A stretch of 64,000 nucleotides of DNA from Paracoccaceae bacterium (GTDB lineage: Bacteria > Pseudomonadota > Alphaproteobacteria > Rhodobacterales > Rhodobacteraceae): NCBI GenBank assembly GCA_022843025.1, contig JALHOL010000007.1:186001-250000 (forward strand), read 5' to 3'. Of this stretch, positions 59,539 to 64,000 are shown in pieces. Below the pieces are notes generated by a model, which saw only the letters and a list, made by a program, of their open reading frames with translations, was not told where the DNA came from and did no database searches. Within the stretch, counting starts at the first letter, position 1, and each line of letters starts with the position of its first letter. Made by a program: the position numbers and the translations under genes.

Positions 59539-61085
59539 GCCGCATGCCCGCCCATGTAATGACCGATCTCGGCAATCTTCGCCTCGGCGGCGGGCACCTC
59601 ATATGTGATCCGCCCCTCCGACATCACCAGCACCCGGTCCGACAGTTCCAGCACCTCGTCCAGATCCTCGCTCATCAGCAAAACCGCCGCCCCCGCATTG
59701 CGCGCCGCCACGATCCGCGCGCGAATTTCGGACACGGCGGCGAAATCCAGCCCGAAACAGGGGTTGGAAATGACCAGCAGCTTCACCTCGCCCGTCAATT
59801 CCCGCGCCAGCACCGCGCGTTGAACATTCCCGCCCGACAGCGCCGCAATCGGCCCGTCCGGATCGGCCACCTTCACCTTGAACGCCCCGATCAGATCACG
59901 CGCCGCCGCCCGCATCTGGTTGGCCGAAAGCCAGAACCGCCGCCCCGCGCCATCCCGGTCGAAACTGCGAAAGGCGATATTCTCGATCACGCTCATCCGC
60001 GGCGCGCAGGCATTGCGCAGCGGCTCTTCCGGAAGATAGCGCACCGCATGGGCCTGCGCCTCGGCCCGCGTCGCGCCGTAAGGCACGCCCTGCACCCGTA
60101 TCTCGCCCGCCCGTGGCGCGCGCTGCCCGGTCAGAACCTCCATCAATTCCATCTGCCCGTTGCCTGAAATCCCGGCAATGCCCGCGATCTCTCCGGCATG
60201 GACGGTCAGGCTTTCAATGGCGATCTCCTTCAATCCCGACCGATCCGCCGCCTTCACCCCCCGCACCTCCAACACGGGTGCACCGCGCGCACCGCTACGG
60301 GCCACGGGCCGCTGTTCTTTTTCCGCCCCGATCATCATCGCCGCCATCTGTGCATGGCTCAGATCGGCCACATGCCCCTGCCCCACCAACCGCCCGCGCC
60401 GCAGCACCGATACCTCATCGGCAAAGGCCGTCACCTCGCGGAACTTGTGGGTGATCATCAGCACCGAAATCTGCCCGGCCTCGCACAGCCCGCGCACATG
60501 GCCCAGCACCTCATCCGCCTCATCCGGCGTCAGCACGGACGTGGGCTCGTCCAGGATCAGGAACCGGCTGCCCAGATAAAGCTGCTTCAGGATCTCCAGC
60601 TTCTGCTTTTCCCCTGCCGCCAGCCGCGCCACCGGTTGATCCAGCGGCACGCGAAAGGGCATGGCGGCCATGAACGCCTCTAGCCCCGCCCGCTCTTTCG
60701 CCCAGTCGATCACCACCGGCGCATTCGCGCGCGAGATGGCAAGGTTTTCGGCCACGCTCAGCGACGGCACCAGCGTGAAATGCTGATAAACCATCCCCAT
60801 GCCCAGCGCGCGCGCATCGCGCGGATCGCCAATCTCTGCCTCGCGCCGCCCCACCAGCAATTGCCCCGCCGTGGCGTGGTAGAACCCCATGATGCACTTC
60901 ACCAGCGTGGATTTGCCCGCGCCATTCTCACCCAGCAACGCGTGAAACGTGCCGGGCGCCACCCGGATCGACACATCCTCCAGCGCGGTAAAGGCCCCGA
61001 ACCGCATGGTCATTCCCACCGTTTCCACCTCCAGCGCGCCGGGGGCGTGTGGCTCGGCCCCAATGCCGGTAACAGGCGGCCTCAT
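59535..61085 (-). CDS. BMP-type ABC importer, ATP-binding protein (two domains)
   Basis: 516 residues with two ATPase domains. Domain 1: Walker [10 protein letters not shown], signature [12 protein letters not shown], Walker [12 protein letters not shown]. Domain 2 is degenerate at Walker A (GISGNGQME) and B (ISNPCFGLD), as usual for this ribose/nucleoside-type family, with [15 protein letters not shown]. It energises the two permeases upstream. The start at 61085 overlaps biuH by 4 bp. Confidence 0.93.
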   Translation of the reverse strand: MRPPVTGIGAEPHAPGALEVETVGMTMRFGAFTALEDVSIRVAPGTFHALLGENGAGKSTLVKCIMGFYHATAGQLLVGRREAEIGDPRDARALGMGMVYQHFTLVPSLSVAENLAISRANAPVVIDWAKERAGLEAFMAAMPFRVPLDQPVARLAAGEKQKLEILKQLYLGSRFLILDEPTSVLTPDEADEVLGHVRGLCEAGQISVLMITHKFREVTAFADEVSVLRRGRLVGQGHVADLSHAQMAAMMIGAEKEQRPVARSGARGAPVLEVRGVKAADRSGLKEIAIESLTVHAGEIAGIAGISGNGQMELMEVLTGQRAPRAGEIRVQGVPYGATRAEAQAHAVRYLPEEPLRNACAPRMSVIENIAFRSFDRDGAGRRFWLSANQMRAAARDLIGAFKVKVADPDGPIAALSGGNVQRAVLARELTGEVKLLVISNPCFGLDFAAVSEIRARIVAARNAGAAVLLMSEDLDEVLELSDRVLVMSEGRITYEVPAAEAKIAEIGHYMGGHAA

Positions 61086-61759
61086 ACCAGCGCCCCGATC
61101 AATGTGGCGCTGTCGCTCACCGCACCAAAGACACCGCCCTGCATGGTGACCATCTTCAACGCCGCCGCATGGTTGCCCGCATCCGTCGCCCCGCAGCAAT
61201 CGGCCAACACAAGGCATTCAAAGCCCCGATCATTCGCCTCGCGCATGGTGGTGGACACGCAGACATCCGTGGTGATCCCGGTCAGGATCAGGTTGTCGAT
61301 GCCCCGCGTCCGCAAGATCAGCTCAAGGTCGGTGGCGCAGAACGACCCCTTCCCCGGCTTGTCGATGATCGCCTCTCCCGGCAGGGGGTAAAGCTCGGGG
61401 ATGATGTCCCACCCCGGCTCCCCCCGGATCAGGATCTTGCCACAAGGCCCCGGATCGCCGATCCCCGCCCCGATCTGCTGGCTGCGCCACCGCTTGTTGG
61501 GCGGCAGGTCCGCCAGATCGGGCCGATGCCCCTCACGCGTGTGGATGATGTGGTATCCTTTGGCCCGCATCGCCTCCAGCACCGCCTTGATCGGCGCAAT
61601 CGGGGCCTGCGTCATCGACAGGTCATAGCCCATCATGTCCACATAACCGCCCTTGCCGCAGAAATCGGTCTGCATGTCGATGATGACCAGCGCGGTATTC
61701 TCCGGCCGCAGATCGCCGTTCCACGGCCAGGCATAGGGATTGGCGTCTATCGTGGTCAT
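61082..61759 (-). CDS. biuH: Biuret amidohydrolase
   Basis: 225 residues. Hydrolyses biuret to allophanate and ammonia. Triad Asp28 (IIDMQTDF), Lys134 ([10 protein letters not shown]) and Cys167 ([18 protein letters not shown]) sits at a constant offset of 8 from the Asp36/Lys142/Cys175 of the characterised Rhizobium enzyme. Shared stretches include [18 protein letters not shown] and [10 protein letters not shown], and the closing [16 protein letters not shown] precedes the ATG at 61759; an upstream ATG at 61771 overlaps the permease stop by 4 bp and is an alternative. Confidence 0.93.
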   Translation of the reverse strand: MTTIDANPYAWPWNGDLRPENTALVIIDMQTDFCGKGGYVDMMGYDLSMTQAPIAPIKAVLEAMRAKGYHIIHTREGHRPDLADLPPNKRWRSQQIGAGIGDPGPCGKILIRGEPGWDIIPELYPLPGEAIIDKPGKGSFCATDLELILRTRGIDNLILTGITTDVCVSTTMREANDRGFECLVLADCCGATDAGNHAAALKMVTMQGGVFGAVSDSATLIGALV

Positions 61760-61767
61760 CCTGCCCC

Positions 61768-62691
61768 TCATTTTGTGATAGAAAGCTCGCCCGGTGCACC
61801 CGCCAGCGCACGGTTGGGCGAAGACGTGGCGATCAGCACACCCAGCGTCAGAACATATGGCGCGGCGTAGAACAGGTAATACCCCTCGGTCACCCCCACC
61901 GATTGCAGCGCCGGGCCCAGCGCGCCTGCCCCCCCGAACAGCAGCGCCGCCCAGAAGCAGTTCATCGGCTGCCAGCGCGCAAAGATGACCAGCGCCACCG
62001 CCATCAACCCTTGCCCGCTCGAAATCCCTTCATTCCAACTGCCCGGATAGAACAGCGACAGATAGGCCCCGCCCACCCCCGCAAAGGCCCCGCCCAGCGC
62101 GGTCGCCATCGTCCGGATCACCGCAGGCCGCAGCCCCATCGCCCGCGCCGCATCGGTGCTGTCGCCCACCACCCGCAGGATCAGCCCCGGCTTGGTGGAC
62201 CGCAGCCCCCAATGCAGCACCAGCGCCGCCGCGATGCCCACCAGAAACAGCACATTCACATTCAGCGCCGCCTGCACCTGCGGCACCTCCGACCACCAGC
62301 CGAACGGGATCGACGGCAGGTCAGGCGCCACCGGCTGGATGAAGGGCTTGCCGAAATAGAAGGCCAGCCCCGTCCCCAGCAGCATCATCGCAATCCCGAT
62401 GGCGATGTCGTTCACCTTCGCCATCGAACAGATCAGCCCATGCACCAGCCCGAACACTGCGCCCGCCAGCGCCGCCAGCACCACCCCGGCCCAAGGGTCG
62501 CCCGTCACCACGGCGGTCGCATAGCCCGCCATGGCGCCAAAGACGAGCGTGCCTTCCAACCCCAGATTGATCCGCCCCGACCGCTCTGTCAGCATCTCGC
62601 CCAGCGATACGAACAGGATCGGCGTCGACACCCGGATCGCCCCGCCCAGCACGGCCAGCGGCACGGCCCAAAGGCCAAGGTCATACTCCAT
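61768..62691 (-). CDS. BMP-type ABC importer permease 2
   Basis: 307 residues, about ten helices. [25 protein letters not shown] and the [19 protein letters not shown] block are typical of permeases in purine nucleoside/ribose-type importers (BmpA group). The start at 62691 ([12 protein letters not shown]) is chosen. It is 4 bp downstream of permease 1. Confidence 0.92.
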   Translation of the reverse strand: MEYDLGLWAVPLAVLGGAIRVSTPILFVSLGEMLTERSGRINLGLEGTLVFGAMAGYATAVVTGDPWAGVVLAALAGAVFGLVHGLICSMAKVNDIAIGIAMMLLGTGLAFYFGKPFIQPVAPDLPSIPFGWWSEVPQVQAALNVNVLFLVGIAAALVLHWGLRSTKPGLILRVVGDSTDAARAMGLRPAVIRTMATALGGAFAGVGGAYLSLFYPGSWNEGISSGQGLMAVALVIFARWQPMNCFWAALLFGGAGALGPALQSVGVTEGYYLFYAAPYVLTLGVLIATSSPNRALAGAPGELSITK

Positions 62692-62695
62692 CGCC

Positions 62696-63775
62696 CTACC
62701 CCTTTGCCTTGAAGAACGCCAACCGCCCATAGGCCGCGTCCGACATCAGGATCGCCATGAACACGATCCCTTGCAGCACCTGCATCGTGGCATCGGGCAG
62801 GTCCATCCGCCGCTGGATCAGGCCCGATGACGCATCAAACCCCGCAAGGAGTATTGCCACCGGAATGATCGCCATCCCGTTATGCCGCGCCAAAAAGGCG
62901 ATCAGGATGCCCGTATAGCCATACCCTGCCGCCAGCGACGCATTCGCCGACCCATGCACCGCCGCCACCTCGAAGAACCCTGCAAGCCCTGCACAGGCCC
63001 CGCCCAGCGCGGTAAACCCAAGGATCAGCCGCCCCACCGGCAGGCCCTGCACCTCCGCCGCGCGCACGTTCCCGCCCGCGATCCGCGCTGCAAAGCCCCA
63101 CCGCGTCCGCTCCACCAGAACCCAGGCCACGACGCAGGCTATAGCCCCGAAAACAAGGCCCCAATGCACATCCATTCCGGGGATCATGCCCACCCGCAGC
63201 GCCTCATCCAGCGGCGCGGTCGATGGCTTGTTCAGGCTTTCAGGGTCGCGCAGCGGCCCCTCGACCAGATGGTTCATCAGCGCAATCGCGATATAGGCCA
63301 GCAGCAGGCTTGAAATCGTCTCGTTCACCCCCCGGTAATGGCGCAGCGCCCCGGCCATCCCGATCCAGACCGCGCCCACCGCCATCGCACTTGCCGCCAT
63401 CAGCGGCAGCCCGATCACCGCAGGCACCCCAGCCAGCGGCAAAGCCACCGCCCCGGCGGCCAACCCGCCCAGAACGATGGCCCCCTCGCCCCCGATCACC
63501 ACAAGGCCCAGCCGTGCGGGCAAAGCCACGCACAGCGCCGCCAGCAACAGCGGCGCCGCCCGTGACAGCGTGTTCATCCAAGAAAAGGCCGATCCAAAGG
63601 CCCCTTGCCAGACATAGCCGAAAAACGCGATGGGCGACCGGCCCTGCGTCAGCAGGAAAAGCGCAAACACCGCCAGCCCCGCCAGAAGCGCCAGAACCGG
63701 GATCACCACCGGTTCCGCACGGCGCAGGGCCGCCATGGCCCCGCCCCCTGTCACCTGCGCCTCGACCATCGCCAT
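62696..63775 (-). CDS. BMP-type ABC importer permease 1
   Basis: 359 residues, about nine to ten helices. ALPARLGLVVIGGEGAIVLGG is the permease motif matching the partner. The membrane pair with the two-domain ATPase takes up a small molecule, probably biuret, triuret or another ureide given the operon. The start could also be two codons later (MVEAQ). Confidence 0.92.
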   Translation of the reverse strand: MAMVEAQVTGGGAMAALRRAEPVVIPVLALLAGLAVFALFLLTQGRSPIAFFGYVWQGAFGSAFSWMNTLSRAAPLLLAALCVALPARLGLVVIGGEGAIVLGGLAAGAVALPLAGVPAVIGLPLMAASAMAVGAVWIGMAGALRHYRGVNETISSLLLAYIAIALMNHLVEGPLRDPESLNKPSTAPLDEALRVGMIPGMDVHWGLVFGAIACVVAWVLVERTRWGFAARIAGGNVRAAEVQGLPVGRLILGFTALGGACAGLAGFFEVAAVHGSANASLAAGYGYTGILIAFLARHNGMAIIPVAILLAGFDASSGLIQRRMDLPDATMQVLQGIVFMAILMSDAAYGRLAFFKAKG

Positions 63776-63787
63776 CGCCCCGGCCCC

Positions 63788-64000
63788 TTACGACGTCGAC
63801 CCGATCACACCCTCGACAAGGTATCCCATGCCCTCCAGCACCGGATCCGTCTCAAGGAAGGCTTCGCCATCGGCAGCCACCACATTGCCCTGATTGTCCT
63901 TCAGCGGCCCTTTGATCACGCTGAACCCGCCCTTCTCGATCTCGGCCTTCACCGCCTCGAACTGCACGCGTCCTGCCTCCGGCACGGCCGGACCCAGTGG
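63788..64000 (-). CDS. BMP-type ABC importer substrate-binding protein, C-terminal part
   Basis: Cut by the right edge. The visible 70 residues (FSVIKGPLKDNQGNVV, ending YLVEGVIGSTS) match the C-terminus of BmpA-like periplasmic binding lipoproteins. It ends 12 bp before permease 1. The missing N-terminal part should hold a signal peptide and lies outside the window. Confidence 0.8.
   Translation of the reverse strand, partial: PLGPAVPEAGRVQFEAVKAEIEKGGFSVIKGPLKDNQGNVVAADGEAFLETDPVLEGMGYLVEGVIGSTS

Overview
The window is a GC-rich, gene-dense chromosomal segment from an alphaproteobacterium, most likely Rhodobacteraceae/Paracoccaceae. Pointers are the glnB-glnA pair, an orphan fliG, the yajC-secD-secF-ccmABCDG block, heterotetrameric sarcosine oxidase genes, a DddP-type DMSP lyase and a characteristic family of intergenic palindromic repeats. 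I see no insertion sequence, prophage, integrase, CRISPR array or rRNA. One tRNA gene, tRNA-Leu(UAG), is present. Both ends of the window cut genes.

Layout. 1-4 kb: end of a DMT permease, trigger factor, tRNA-Leu, a run of five hairpins, and a bifunctional NAD(P)HX repair enzyme. 4-6 kb: glnB-glnA (nitrogen sensing and glutamine synthesis) closed by a strong terminator. 6-8.4 kb: two tandem unknown proteins that share a membrane-anchored tail. 8.4-10.6 kb: a DUF3445 haem demethylase-like gene divergent from dddP. 10.9-15.6 kb: purB, a small exported Cys peptide, orphan fliG, a second DMT permease and a DUF1223 protein. 15.9-18.7 kb: acnA. 19-25.5 kb, minus strand: yajC-secD-secF, an Mth938-like gene, then ccmA-B-C-D-G (protein export and cytochrome c maturation). 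25.7-30.1 kb: a translationally coupled acyltransferase/GMC oxidoreductase/SDR trio. 30.4-36.2 kb: serS, a TspO-like membrane protein, then yfgM-like, bamB and der. 36.4-44.8 kb: an RTX protein, an Atm1-type exporter, a LysM protein, a LOG-family enzyme, a small unknown protein, Fe-SOD and a polytopic membrane protein. 45.2-50.7 kb: a soxBDAG operon with an extra small membrane protein. 51-56.4 kb: ccmI-ruvX-DUF1289, a PhyH-like protein, a Bcr/CflA-type MFS pump and dusA. 56.7-64 kb: an operon running into the right edge that encodes a BMP-type ABC importer, biuret hydrolase, a second isochorismatase-family hydrolase, a cupin and allophanate hydrolase.

The most interesting system is the last operon. 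Biuret hydrolase (triad residues in place) and allophanate hydrolase give a complete biuret-to-ammonia/CO2 route, with its own importer and a second paralogous hydrolase that could act one step earlier, for example on triuret. With glnB-glnA, dddP, the DUF3445 gene and sarcosine oxidase, the segment leans towards scavenging N- and methyl-bearing small molecules. At the DNA level, a family of paired intergenic palindromes, a five-hairpin array beside nnr, and two perfect hairpins that bury the ccmA ribosome-binding site deserve attention.
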